This document shows positions 46,609-57,866 of a stretch of DNA of 64,000 bases, piece by piece. Source of the DNA: Agriotes lineatus (taxonomy: Eukaryota > Arthropoda > Insecta > Coleoptera > Elateridae); contig CALNHX010002654.1 of assembly GCA_940337035.1 (NCBI GenBank), positions 62,001 to 126,000 on the forward strand. The letters are read 5' to 3'. The notes under the pieces were generated by a model. That model made no database searches. It saw nothing but the letters and a program-made list of their open reading frames with translations, and was not told where the DNA came from. Numbering within the stretch: position 1 is the stretch's first letter; each line of letters opens with the position of its first letter. The position numbers and the translations under genes are program-made.

Positions 46609-49267
46609 GGGAGCCACGGCTGTATTATACAGCCGGTTACAAACCGAGGACATTGATGTGGCCCTCATCCAAGAACCATGGATAGTAAGGGGCCAAATAA
46701 TGGGACTCGGACAAGCCAGAGGTGAGTTAATATACGATAAATCCTCTGATATACCCAGGACATGTATTTATGTAAGAAGGGGGGTAAAATACATGGCTCT
46801 GTACAACTTATGTTTTAGGGATCTAACAACCATTAAACTGAAACAAATCAGGGAAGGCAACGAGAGGCAGGTAGTGATATCCTCCGTATACCTTCCCTAC
46901 GATGCCATCAACCCTCCACCAAGCACAGAGTTGATGGAAACTGTAACGTTCTGCGAGGCCAACCGCCTCCAGTTCTTAGCAGGCTGCGATGCCAATGCGC
47001 ACAACACTGCATGGGGCAGCACGGACACAAACCAGAGAGGAACCGATCTCCTGGAATATTTGGTAAGTAATAACTTACAAATACTTAACCGAGGTAGTGA
47101 GCCCACTTTTGTAACTCGACGTCGGCAAGAAGTCATTGACATAACTCTGTCCACGGCTGGACTGCAAGACAGAGTAATACAATGGCGCGTATCTAACGAA
47201 CCATCACTGTCTGATCATCAAAAGGCAAAAATAACCTATCGAAATCCCAGGAAAACTGATTGGGCTGCATACAGGGAGGAACTTCTTAGCAAGTTATCCG
47301 ATGTTAAAACCCATATCCATACGCCAGCAGACATTGAGGTAATTGTGGACCAAATGAATGACGCCATACTAACCTCATATGAAAAAAACTGTCCATTAAG
47401 AAAGAGACAGACCAACAGGAAGGTCATATGGTGGAATGAACACCTGGCCAACCTGAGGAAAAGAGCACGAAAACTCTTTAACAGAGCAAAAAGGAACGGA
47501 GAGTGGGGCCAACACGCCCAGGCTCTAATCGAATATAACAAAGCTCTGAGAAAAGCAAAAACAGACTCATGGAGGAGCTTCTGTGGGGACATTGAAGGCA
47601 CCACAGAAACAGCACGCCTCCACAAAGTTCTGTCAAAAGACCCTTTAAATCCAGTCGGGAACATGCTAAAACCGACAAAGGAATACACAACCAGTGAAAG
47701 GGAAACCCTGGAAATGCTAATTCAAGCACACTTTCCAGGAGCACTGATGGCTGATCAGGCTAACATAACATCACAGCCAGTCCCTAGCAACTTCTCAAAA
47801 AGGCCCGCGAGGGACGAGTGGAAGGTAGCTAGGGAAGTGATCAGTCACAGCAAGGTACAGTGGGCTGTAAAATCCTTCTCACCTTATAAATCACCCGGAC
47901 CAGATGGGATCTTCCCCGCTCTACTGCAGCGGGGAATAGACCTTCTGGTACCGATCCTAATTAAGATCTTTCGCCTATGCCTAGCGGGAAACTACTTGCC
48001 ACTGGCGTGGAGACCGATCAAGGTCGTCTTCATTCCCAAACCAGGGCGAGCATCGTACACCCTGCCAAAGGCATATAGACCGATTAGCCTAATGTCTTTC
48101 TGTCTAAAGACTATGGAAAAACTGGTAGACAGGCACATACGAGATGGGGTCTTGAAAGACAATCCCATACATCGTAGCCAATATGCATATCAACCAGGAA
48201 AATCATGCGAATCGGCACTTCACAACCTACTCAGTAGGGTAGAAATGTCGATAACCAACAAGGAAGTAGCCCTAGCTGCTTTCCTGGACATAGAGGGAGC
48301 ATTTGATAATACCTCTTTCGAATCAATAATGACTGCAACCCTAAGACATGGCGTGGACGACATCACAAACAGATGGATAAAAACCATGTTAGAGGGACGC
48401 CAGATACAGGCCGATTTGGGAGAAGAATCCCTCAAGGCACGTGCTGTCAGAGGTTGTCCACAAGGGGGTGTACTATCCCCACTACTGTGGAACATGGTAG
48501 TAAACGATCTCCTGCAGACACTCAATGATGAAGGGTTCTACACCCAAGGTTATGCAGATGACATAGTCATTCTCATAAGGGGCAAGTATCCAACCATCAT
48601 TGCAGCTCTCATGCAAAGGGCACTGAACATCACTCAGGCATGGTGCAATAGGGAAAACCTCAAGGTAAACCCTAGCAAAACATCTATAATACCTTTCACT
48701 AAGAAAAGAAATGTAGAGGCCTTCAACAACCTTACAATCTTTGGTGAAAGAATTCAGGTTAGCCAGGAAGTTAAATATCTGGGTATTACCCTAGATGCAA
48801 AACTAAACTGGAATGCACACCTAGATAAAATAGCAAACAAAGCAAAAATGGCCCTCATGATGGGTAGACGCATGTTTGGTAAAACATGGGGACTGAAACC
48901 AATGATGGTTCATTGGTACTACATAACAGTAGTCAGACCCGTGATATCCTATGGCACCTTGGTATGGTGGCCAAAGGTAGAACAGAAAACAGCAATTAAA
49001 AAACTATCCAGGATACAGAGACTGGCCTGTTTGTGCATCTGTGGAGTTATGAATAGCACTCCAACAGCATCTATGGAAGCTCTCTTGGGACTAACACCTC
49101 TAGACATATATCTAAAAGGGGAAGCCCAGATTGGAGCATACAGAATGAAAACCACCGGAAACTGGAACACCAACCAGGAACGGTGCGGACACAAACGGAT
49201 ACAGGAAGTGGGCGAAGGTAACCCCATCTTAAAAATGGGCTCAGACTACAGCCTTCCATTCCTTTGA
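46550..49267 (+). CDS. LOA-like LINE ORF2: endonuclease and reverse transcriptase
   Basis: A 905-codon open frame from ATG 46550. Endonuclease, residues about 1-230: LLQVNLQHSRGATA, IQEPW (catalytic Glu), GCDANAHNTAWGSTDTN and the SLSDHQ end motif. Reverse transcriptase from about residue 440: YKSPGPDGIFPALLQ, YRPISLMSFCLKTMEKLVDR, FLDIEGAFDNTSF (residue 578), GCPQGGVLSPLLWN and YADDIVIL (residue 668), then VKYLGITLD. All catalytic residues I know for these domains are present. The frame stops at 49267 after SDYSLPFL, while the homologous continuation (FDKPFTVRYD) is in the next frame, so one base was gained (or two lost) at about 49247-49263. Apart from that the ORF looks intact, which points to a recent insertion. 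Confidence 0.9.
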   Translation: MAPAPASVLRLLQVNLQHSRGATAVLYSRLQTEDIDVALIQEPWIVRGQIMGLGQARGELIYDKSSDIPRTCIYVRRGVKYMALYNLCFRDLTTIKLKQIREGNERQVVISSVYLPYDAINPPPSTELMETVTFCEANRLQFLAGCDANAHNTAWGSTDTNQRGTDLLEYLVSNNLQILNRGSEPTFVTRRRQEVIDITLSTAGLQDRVIQWRVSNEPSLSDHQKAKITYRNPRKTDWAAYREELLSKLSDVKTHIHTPADIEVIVDQMNDAILTSYEKNCPLRKRQTNRKVIWWNEHLANLRKRARKLFNRAKRNGEWGQHAQALIEYNKALRKAKTDSWRSFCGDIEGTTETARLHKVLSKDPLNPVGNMLKPTKEYTTSERETLEMLIQAHFPGALMADQANITSQPVPSNFSKRPARDEWKVAREVISHSKVQWAVKSFSPYKSPGPDGIFPALLQRGIDLLVPILIKIFRLCLAGNYLPLAWRPIKVVFIPKPGRASYTLPKAYRPISLMSFCLKTMEKLVDRHIRDGVLKDNPIHRSQYAYQPGKSCESALHNLLSRVEMSITNKEVALAAFLDIEGAFDNTSFESIMTATLRHGVDDITNRWIKTMLEGRQIQADLGEESLKARAVRGCPQGGVLSPLLWNMVVNDLLQTLNDEGFYTQGYADDIVILIRGKYPTIIAALMQRALNITQAWCNRENLKVNPSKTSIIPFTKKRNVEAFNNLTIFGERIQVSQEVKYLGITLDAKLNWNAHLDKIANKAKMALMMGRRMFGKTWGLKPMMVHWYYITVVRPVISYGTLVWWPKVEQKTAIKKLSRIQRLACLCICGVMNSTPTASMEALLGLTPLDIYLKGEAQIGAYRMKTTGNWNTNQERCGHKRIQEVGEGNPILKMGSDYSLPFL

Positions 49268-50171
49268 CAAACCTTTCACTGTGAGGTACGATCGCAATGA
49301 CTGGACCCAAGAAACCTCAACCCACCTGCCAAATGGGCTAGTCTGGTACACAGATGGATCCCGAACAGCAGAGGGCACGGGTGCTGGAATACATGGCGTA
49401 AGACCAAAAGAGGACATTAGTGTATCTCTTGGGACCAAAGCCACAGTCTTTCAAGCTGAAATCTTTGCTATAATGCAATGCGTCCAGGAAAATGCAAAAC
49501 GCGGGTATTCCCAACAACGCATAAGCATACTTTCTGACAGTCAAGCGGCACTGAAAGCGCTTGAATCACCTCGTGTAAGCTCTGTGCTAACAAGAGAATG
49601 TTTAAGTCACCTGACACTCCTATCTGAAAAGAACACTGTTCAGCTCATTTGGGTGCCAGGGCACACCGGGATAGAGGGAAACGAAGCGGCAGACGCCCTC
49701 GCAAAAGCTGGTGCATCTACCCCATTTATAGGCCCAGAACCTGTATTTGGTATACCCAAACAAAGCATCCGAACAGCGATAGAAAAATGGACCGTTAGAC
49801 AACACGCTTCTCGCTGGGATGCCACACAGGGACAAACACTGGGGAAGGAAATAATTAGAACGCCTTCTCGCAGACTAACAACCGATGTCCTCCATCTAGG
49901 ACGAACTCAGATCAGACGGCTGGTAGGACTAGTCACAGGACACTGCCACCTTAGAAAACACCTACACAAAATAGGCATATACAGAGGGGATACACTCTGT
50001 AGATTATGTCAGGAAGAGGAGGAGACAGCCTCACACATAATCTTCGACTGTCCAGCGTTACTCCGCAAAAGACAGCAACTTTTCGGGGGAGCTCCACACG
50101 GAGCAGCTCTCACACACGAGCACCTCGTAAAACACCTCCTACAACTCGTTGAAGGTGCAGATCTATTTTAA
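49264..50171 (+). CDS. LOA-like LINE ORF2 3' part: RNase H and CCHC end
   Basis: Open from FDKPFTVRYDRNDW to a stop at 50169-50171. RNase H landmarks in order: WYTDGSR (first Asp), FQAEIFAI (Glu), ILSDSQAAL (Asp) and GHTGIEGNEAADALAKAG (last Asp). Near the end, CRLCQEEEETASHIIFDC forms a C-x2-C-x8-H-x4-C zinc-binding pattern common at the C-terminus of such LINEs. It should be the same protein as the upstream frame; the split is the frameshift noted there. RNase H removes the RNA strand after target-primed copying. Confidence 0.9.
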
Positions 50172-50269
50172 TAGGGTCAGGGGGGGCACAAAAGACCACA
50201 GAGTCGAAGTGCAAAACTGGGCTCACTACTAACCCATCTAAATCCCTGCTTTTAATCAATCAATCAATC

Positions 50270-50281
50270 AAATATGATCTT
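50270..50281 (+). repeat. Target-site duplication, right of LOA-like LINE
   Basis: AAATATGATCTT, identical to 45034-45045. Confidence 0.9.
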
Positions 50282-51320
50282 AATTTTTATAAATTATTGG
50301 AATACATTTGCTATTAACTTAATTATCGTGTTATGTTTTTAATAAATTAATTGCAAACTTTTTGAATAATGGTGATTTAACTACTTAGATCGCTACAAAA
50401 CTGGATATTATTTAACTAATGGGAACTTAATACAAATATGGACTATCCAACCTCACAATTCGCAAAACAAATCCGCTATTATTCGACAATCATCTGTGAT
50501 TACGTAATTAAGGCATTGCCTAGGTGATAACAATTGCAGTAAGTAAATATACGTCACAAACAAAAACACTAACGTTTCTGCCGCAAGTGCACATAAAACT
50601 GACGCCACTCTTAGAATTCACTAAATTCAATCTTTTAGGAAAAACTTTCCCGGCCTTTCTGATGCTTTTGGTATAGAAACTAGTACTTAATTTGAGCCCC
50701 AGCAAGTCCCACGATGTCTGGGTCCCTCTTTCTTCGTTGGCCTGCAGATGCAAGCAGCTGAATGCCCTGCAGAACGACTCCTGTAGCTTGACCGCTGCGA
50801 AAACGTCTCCAACTCATCCGTTGCCTCACACCTAGAGCTCCAACTGCTTCCCACGAAGGTCGCTGCTTACCTCTAGCTCACGAGGCTTCACTTCCACTGA
50901 TCGAACCTCGTACACAATCTCGGAAAAACCAGCCAACACTTGATGCACAAATTAAACACTTTTTATATCTCTGCAGAGGTGCTACGAATCCATGCAACCT
51001 ACTACAGCAAACCCAAAGGATATAGAATTAATTTTCAAACACACTGAATTGAAGAAGGGGTATTTATTCAAGTATTAACAATTATTTATTGGGGAAGCCA
51101 AAATTAACACCACTTCACAGCTTGGCTTCCTTTTCCAATTGTTTGTCTTCGATCTTACGTTATTTTACATTATTTCCAAGCCTGCTCTGATTACATTTTT
51201 TCAATCAAAGCTAACGCTATTGTTAATACTGTTTTACAAATTATTATCAAGGCAAATGCTATTTTATACTATTTACAAAAATTAAATTAGCAAATTTCTA
51301 GAACATTTTATAAAACGTGC
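50282..51320. repeat. 1-kb dispersed repeat, copy 2, right part
   Basis: Follows 9070-10045 in order: TTCGCTATTAA/TTTGCTATTAA, AATTATCGTG, CAGCAAGTCCCACG, GTCGCTGCTT, TTAAACACTTTTTA, GGGGAAGCCAAAAT and ATTTTTCAATCAA blocks. It lacks the double palindrome of copy 1. Confidence 0.65.
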
Positions 51321-51329
51321 ACGTTGCCA

Positions 51330-51791
51330 ATAAGATCAAAAATCGAGTTGGCCGATGAACAAAGAGTTATTTAAACACCAATGGCAGTAGCACAGCGAAG
51401 CTAGGACTGGCAATAGAGTCCAAGACCGGTCCAAGATCTTTACCATCTGAGTAGCATATTAAACTTTTTCCACGTCCTCGTAAATTAAGAAATTTGGTCT
51501 TTATTTTTGACGTTTGATTAACTTACTTTTGTTATTTAAATAATTATTCTAAATTTGTATATCATAGATGTCAACTGATACGCTATTAGGCAAGTTACCT
51601 TGCATAGGGACGTGAGCTGTTTGTCAATAGTGACCAATACCTTTTCGGTAAAATCAACCTACCTCCCTAGAAGCAACGTTATAATAACGTACTTACGATA
51701 GCGGGAGTGGAAAAATAATCATCGTGCAGAAAATGGCCATTGGCCGATGTAACCAAATCCTGTAGAAACGTGGAGAGTTAAAATAACTTAC
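51330..51791. other. CFAP251 intron end, nothing else seen
   Basis: Intronic sequence between the dispersed repeat and the exon at 51792. No element recognised. Confidence 0.4.
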
Positions 51792-51877
51792 GAAGTGTGA
51801 ATTTGCCACATGAGCACGCAGTTGTCCTCCTTTCCGCGGGTGAAAATATACCTTCCTTCGTGGTCGAGTCGAAACTC
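51792..51877 (-). CDS. CFAP251: CFAP251 exon
   Basis: An 86-nt exon starting in phase 0 and ending in phase 2. It encodes EFRLDHEGRYIFTRGKEDN and then VLMWQIHT, the form of a WD blade (a GRYIFT strand, then a terminal W before the next strand). The acceptor is CTGCAG and the donor GTAAGT. The 994-bp intron upstream of it contains a MITE at 51924-52285. Confidence 0.85.
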
Positions 51878-51923
51878 CTGCAGCTAAATATAAACATAAA
51901 ATTAGCAAAGGTTTTACTAAATA

Positions 51924-52285
51924 CAGGGTGCTGAAAAATAGCGTATTAACTCGATGGGACGTTGTTAAGGGATACTCTGTGAGTATGAGAAAAATAAGGA
52001 AAACAATTCTGTTATATTATTAAAGATTTTAAAAATTTTGAATTTTAAAATTTCTATTGGTTAATTGACAAAATTATTTAGAAGTATTTGCATTCATACT
52101 ATTGTCTTTAAGTGGGTACAGTTTTCTATCCTTATACTGAATATCAAAAAAATTAATAATCAAACTTTGGGCTCCCGCATTTACAGAAATATAATACAAA
52201 TAATGTTTTCCTTATTTTTCTCATACCCAGGGAGTATTCCTTAACCACGTGCCATCGAATTAATACGCAATTTTTCAGCACCCTG
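51924..52285. mobile_element. 362-bp MITE with CAGGGTGCTG ends
   Basis: Left end CAGGGTGCTGAAAAATAGCG and right end complementary (GCAATTTTTCAGCACCCTG), arms about 100 bp each. TA lies left (51922-51923); the right flank is AA, so one base has changed. Tc1/mariner-type by its ends. It lies in the 994-bp CFAP251 intron. Confidence 0.8.
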
Positions 52286-52871
52286 AATAAAACTAAAATT
52301 ATGAGCAGTGGAAGTGACAAATTATAATTATTCTGCTGTACACACTTACGCGCTAACTAATGATACAGGCAACCCAAATAACATAATTATGTTGCCAAAC
52401 AGCACTGTTACATTAAGTGGGTATTGCAAAATCGGTATTTATTGAACAATGTACCTTAAAGCGTGTATTATAATCAATTATTTCAAATGTTTACATCTAT
52501 ATGTAAAAATATTTGACAAAATAAAACCTGTCCTAAGTTTGAAGATCATTTAGTCTAATTCTAGTTTGCCTGTTTGCCTATATGAATTTAAGTTTATAAA
52601 AATTACTTGTGTTCCCTAACCTCAAAAAGGCGAAGTTAGCAAGTGTTACTTTGAATATGAGTTGTACTGCAAGCTTCGATATGACGCCTAACGCCTACAT
52701 TTTATATAATAAAAAATCATACCACTAGGTAATAGAATCTTTAATATATTTCCATTGGTAACGGCTTTAAATTTGAAAAATGAAAACATTAAAACAATCT
52801 AATTACATATCTCGTAGTAATAAAAATACATAACGAATAAAGCTAATTAGACTTTAACATTTAATAAATAC

Positions 52872-52994
52872 CTCATTTGGATGTGCTATCGTCCCAACAT
52901 ACTTATACGGATTTCCATCAGGGGGAAATATCTGTATTCCTATGTTGTATTTATTTGCATACATTAAGTACTTGTTGTCGTGCTTGGGAAGCAT
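52872..52994 (-). CDS. CFAP251: CFAP251 exon
   Basis: A 123-nt exon (41 codons, phase 0 to phase 0) encoding MLPKHDNKYLMYANKYNIG, then QIFPPDGNPYKYVG and ending TIAHPNE. The acceptor is a T-rich tract ending TTTTTAG, the donor GTATTT. It joins the previous exon across a 10.5-kb intron that holds the Penelope-like element and the aminopeptidase fragment. The DGNPYK and AHPN motifs are typical of the last WD blades of CFAP251. Confidence 0.85.
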
Positions 52995-54107
52995 CTAAAA
53001 ATAAATTTTGAGTGAGCATTAAGGTACTCTATTATAAATTTCAAATCAGCATGCAGTACTTGGAACTGTAGTAATCATAACTATGATCACGATTGGTCGA
53101 AACAAAGTCATCATTACAACCATCTAAAAATCAAATATTTTGCAAAATTGTCAATTTGACATTAGGTATGAAGCCTAGAAATATAAAAAGAAAACCGATA
53201 AATAGTGGACAAGAAAGGCTGGCGTACAACGTTTATTTGAATAATATAGAGCAAAATTATTGCAAAACACGAGCAGTCAAACATACTTATATCTTCCTAG
53301 TGTAAAACTGAGTTTGAGTTTAGAGCGCCATCCACTGCATTCTTATTTGAAATTTAGTATAAGTAAGGTTAACTAGAATGCCTTGATGTAAATTTGACGT
53401 ATTTGCTTTAACTGGGTATGGACAGATCGTTGTTCCCCTCACTCTAATAGCTATTTATGATACAAGTTGCTAAATTGAAGGCCGTCTTAGATCAAATAAA
53501 CACGATAATAATTTTTCCTAACACTTGTACACTCTAATACACAGCACTATTCCATTGTGCAGATTCCAACATGTACCGCATAACAAATAGTTTCCTTTAA
53601 TATAATACAATAAAAACCTTCTAATATTTTTTTCTGGAACGTTCGTGGACATGATTGAGAGAAGGAAGAAGCTATTTGTGGCCGCGCCCTGGTAAATGAC
53701 AAATACGTTACTAATGTCAAAATAAAACATTGACATTTTATAACTCGTCAAAAGTACTTCACTTGTAGAAGACGGCGCAAGTAATATGTTGTATGGCCAT
53801 ATGGTATGTTACGGCCAGGCGAAAATCCCGCGTTTCCGTTACGAATACAAACCGCTCGTTCTCGTAGAGCACATTTCAAACCATGTTCCTACCTGCAATC
53901 GCATCCCCGTGCGTCAATATAGTCTGTTTCGATCCTACGACGTTTCGTTGCTTTACGCAAATGTGCTGATGGAAAGCGACGTTAGAATGAATCGATTAGT
54001 TGACTAGAAGAGAGAGCGCAAACGTGTTTGCTTCACACCCATGTCGTTTATCGATACAGTTGACCATGTGTTCGTGAAGCTGTACATTTTACGGAGCCCA
54101 CTAGCGT
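52995..54107. other. CFAP251 intron, no element called
   Basis: AT-rich, then more even composition from 53780 to 53960. No domain in the open frames. Confidence 0.4.
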
Positions 54108-54560
54108 TTACTGAACTGTTACTGTGTTCTTCATAACAACTGTAACCGTCGCGCTTTCCGCAGTAATTGGTTCAGTTTCTCGCCACAACCGCTCCTTGGC
54201 TTCCTGCTGACCTTGTTGCTCCAAAAGAGGCCCAATGATGTTCCTACATGTTTGATGGTAACTATTCAGCTGCGTGACCTCCTCACTAGTAAACAAGCTA
54301 ACATTTATCAGCTTTGTTTGCTTAGGCACAAGAGTAATTGTTTCAAACGTCAGATACCCCCGGTTATTGAAGTTGTGGGGTGGTTTAGCCGGGACAATTT
54401 CTACAATATCTTCGATACGAATTCCAAATTTTCCGTCCTCGTAATAACCCGGTTCGTTTGAAATGAACATTCCAGCTTCCAGGTCAGGATCATCAGGAAT
54501 ATTTCTCCAAGACACCCCCATGGGTCCTTCATGCACATTCAGGTACGACCCAATCCCGTG
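54108..54560 (-). pseudogene. Aminopeptidase P (XPNPEP1-like) C-terminal fragment
   Basis: An open frame from 54560 to a stop at 54108 reads HGIGSYLNVHEGPMGVSWRN, then LEAGMFISNEPGYYEDGKFG, RIEDIVEIV, NNRGYLTFETITLVPKQTKL and ERLWRETEPI with an 18-residue tail. This is the C-terminal half of the Xaa-Pro aminopeptidase metal site: the GHG and VHEGP histidines and the two glutamates of NEPGYYE and GIRIE are present; the two aspartate ligands would lie upstream and are absent. The first His of the HGTGHG motif is replaced (EET before HGIG). No partner exon is found in the rest of the intron, and a tRNA-like segment begins directly upstream. Most likely a truncated retrocopy or gene fragment, although it has no internal stop. 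A last exon of a nested gene is the alternative. Confidence 0.75.
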
Positions 54561-54609
54561 CGTCTCCTCCCTCAATTTGGGTAGCGTTTCTTTATTTCTC
54601 GTGGCAGTT

Positions 54610-54700
54610 GACCTTAGGTAGCCAAGCGGTGTGGTTCTGTGCAAGCGGCCTCCGCGGCAGCAGCCGTTGGAGCCCGCTGTGGAGGATTCGAGTTCTAACT
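54610..54700 (+). repeat. tRNA-like segment, SINE candidate
   Basis: TAGCCAAGCGG at 54619-54629 is a perfect box A, and GATTCGAGTTC at 54685-54695 fits box B at 9 of 11 positions. The spacing (66 nt) suits a tRNA with a long variable arm (Leu/Ser type). The segment is GC-rich and abuts the broken start of the aminopeptidase fragment. Confidence 0.45.
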
Positions 54701-57700
54701 ATCGAGCAGTGCAGTAGTGCAGCACCAAGTGTCGAAGACGCGTTGATAATAACCCGTCATGGAAGGTGGCCGTACGTTTCGGTTCAGCATAAAAGATATT
54801 ATTCGGTTTGTTGTTGTTCTATCATGTCGTTGTTTAAGTTATGTATTAACCGTTGTTACGGATTATAAAAGAAACCGACTATAAGATATCTAAGTTTTGC
54901 TGTGGAGCACAAATTGTAGATATGTGCTTCCATCGTGCTTGCTTGTTCAAGGTTCTGTATGCTGTCGTCATCGTGTTGTTAGTACCCTTTCCCTGGGGCA
55001 CTTTTCTAGTCGCAAACTTTTCGCATTTTGCCATTCCTGGCTGCCAACGTTGTCCCCTTTAATCGTCTGCTGTAGCGTTCCTAAACGACGGCTCTCCAAC
55101 TGGACTTCAGCACCAAGCTCGTCATTTAACCATCAGGTACTGTCCAAGTAGTTGTAATGTAGTGTATGTGAGAACCTAGAGTGTAGCGTTCCCTTTTACA
55201 GTGCGCGGAGTGACGCCAAACCCATAATCAAACGTTGTAATTTTATATTGGGCGCTTGCGTCCGAAATTGTAACACGTTGTGACGCGCCTTCGACGCTGA
55301 TTGGCCGCGTCGATTATATTCTAATATGTTAATTGTTTATCCCGTTTGCGTGTTAGTTTAATTTAAGGAATTACTATTTGCGGTGTACCTGTACACTCAG
55401 GTTGAACCAATAGACGAATATTCTAAGTTAGCTTTGTTCCTTTATTACTTGTGCATACGTCCTGTGTCGAACTTATGTTTTTCTCTAGCTGTTAAGATTA
55501 ATGTAAGGCAGAGCGAAGGGAGCTGTTTAACTGCTGAAGGCAAGTCCTCGAGCCAGATAGCGGTGCCGCCCATGAGCCATTGTAAGCCCTGGACTTCGAG
55601 CTTATACAGGGTTTTGCATAAATATTGTCCCCACCCCAATTCAAGCCCATGGCGCCCTAATACTCCTATTTTGTTTAGGAGTGATTAGGGTGAATTCTTC
55701 TAGCCAACATTGTTTCCCCGTAGTGTACTGAGTGTCACTGGAATAAAAGTCGATTTTTGCTGTAACAAACTGGCTTTTGCCGTAATACTGGTTTTAGTGT
55801 GTAACAGCTAGCCATGGTTTCTATTGTATTTGGGAGATCAATCATTTTTAAGTGTTAATTCACTTCAGCAAATAAATTGTCAAATTTTATTTTGACTTTA
55901 GTTGCACCGTTAGAAAAATACACAGATTTACAATTATTTTTGTCATATCAGCGTGGTTTCCCACACAAGCTTACTTTGACGGTGGAAAATTCATGTGGGC
56001 CACTGTAGTATGATCTAGAGTTTCTACATATTAGATTATCTAAGTATTAGATAGGAACTCTAGTGCGATTATATTACTATTACCAATTTCAGAGCCCTCA
56101 AATAGATAAAAATATTCGATCATATGGTATGTCTCACTTATTTGTATTGGAATATTTTTGAAATTTTTCTTGAAGTTACTATTGCAAACTAGCATAACAT
56201 TATTTTCAAATTTATCACAAAATCGAATCAAACGTTATTGCAAAAATCTACACATTTACTAAATTTTATTACAAATTAATTAGAAATTCGTTATAAATTT
56301 GCTGCAAACTGACTGAAAATATTCTAAAAATGTGCTACAAGATCGCTATAATTTATTGCAGACTAACAAAGATCCGCTAGAAACTACTAAGTGAGCAAAG
56401 AATTACTTATAATTTTGTTGCAAAATTGATGCAAAGTCGGGAAATAATTATTGTAAAACTGATTTAACGGTAACCTTGCAAAATTCGTAACTCACCGACT
56501 GAAATATCGATGCAAATTTATTGAAAGTTTACTATAAATGACGTTGTTTATTTATTACAAACCGGTTACCAATTCGATGAGCGTGTGCCAAAAATTTACA
56601 AAAAACGCAGAAAACTTACTAAAAAATTATTGAAAATGAGCTGACGATTTGTTACAAGTACTGAAATTGCACTGAAAATTGTCTGTAGGAGTGAGAAGCA
56701 CATTGGGGCGTTTGAGGTATTTTCAAATCCAAAGTTCTTGTTTGTGAATGAAGACCAAAACTCGAATTAAGCTTTGGCTTTGGAGTACAATATCCGGACA
56801 AGCCAAAATTCAACCATAAAAGTTCAATATTTTATTTTTGAAAACGTAATGCAAATGTCCCAATAAGAATCTCTAGTGGGGTAGAATGGAACATAGCTTG
56901 AGCACATGTGCATATCATGGGTAAAGCTGTTATGTTAATTTCGCCCGAGTATAAATTCGGCGCGTACACCTATGAGCTCGTTTCGCGAGCGGGGGAACGT
57001 CGCATGAAGAGCACACTAGTAACAGGTCCGGGGGTTCGAAATGAAGTGCCAGACAAGCAAAAGAGCCATATGGGTGATTAGAAAGAGAGACGTAGTAACA
57101 TATGTGGTAATTGAGCGGATTTACATTAAATTCGAACTTGCTACATTGTTGGAACGGCCGTGTCGCCAAAAAGTTCAATTTTGTCGGCCGACAACAACCG
57201 ATTGAAAATTTGAATTTGTTTCTCGCGCTTGCGCCATCTCCAAATACGTGGATCCTGTTGGATTTCGGCTCTGCTGAACGATCAACTCCATGAGTTAATG
57301 TTCAGCACCAGATTCCCTAATTCCTGCCGTCCACGCGACCATCCTCATGGGTCTATCGTGTTCCAGGTCTAGAGCTAACCCTCCGATTGTACCAGATAAA
57401 TCTTCAGGCGCTGAAATTTGCTCCTTCAAAGCTACAGACTCGCCGTGCCTTCATGTCGACATTGCTGACACTACATTACGTTATTTTCTGAATAGATTCT
57501 ACAGAGCTTGTAGATACTGCACGTTTATATCTCGCCCTTCTAGTAGCGCAAGCTTACCTTTCTAGCTTTATAATTAGAATTAAATCTAATGTTATTTTAT
57601 GTGTGTTTCACGAATGTTCTCTCTACAGACACTATACCTTTTCAACTTCAATTTTTAAAAAATTACATCAATTTCAAAAAAATCAAATTCAGAAAATGTA

Positions 57701-57837
57701 ACTTCAATTTGAGAATGTTTATACCCACAGTAAGTGACTAGTATGGGTAAGGCTGAATGTCAACTTTTTGCATTAGTTATTGTTTACCAATATAGGTACA
57801 GAGGTGGACATTTGTGTGTGTGTTGAACAGTTTTAAA
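54701..57837. other. CFAP251 intron, mixed composition
   Basis: No gene recognised. 54750-55700 and 56950-57300 are of more even composition; open frames there have no known domain. The degenerate array at 56220-56690 is listed separately. Confidence 0.4.
56220..56690. repeat. Degenerate short-period repeat block 1
   Basis: Variations on a unit of roughly 18-22 bp (tactgaaaatttgctacaaa-like) follow one another: attacaaattaattag, cgttataaatttgctgcaaa, tgactgaaaat, gtgctacaagatcgctata and so on. The same style recurs at 63165-63420. Confidence 0.5.
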
Positions 57838-57850
57838 TATAAATTAATGG
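57838..57850 (+). repeat. Target-site duplication, left of Penelope-like element
   Basis: TATAAATTAATGG, repeated at 60660-60672. Confidence 0.85.
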
Positions 57851-57866
57851 TAATCTCCAATTCATT

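Larger units (their letters stand above)
45046..50269 (+). mobile_element. LOA-like LINE, near full length
   Basis: 5' leader of 437 bp (GC-rich, CCCGAGAGCATGGCTTAATT start), ORF1, overlapping ORF2 with endonuclease and reverse transcriptase, then RNase H, and a tail of about four AATC units. A 12-bp target duplication flanks it. The LOA-type placement rests on the endonuclease start (LLQVNLQHSRGATA), the RNase H after the RT, and the tail; the clade should be confirmed by phylogeny. Only two frameshifts break it. Confidence 0.85.

Noticed and set aside
54608..54868. Plus-strand 86-codon open frame near the aminopeptidase fragment
   Set aside because: Overlaps the tRNA-like segment and has no domain.
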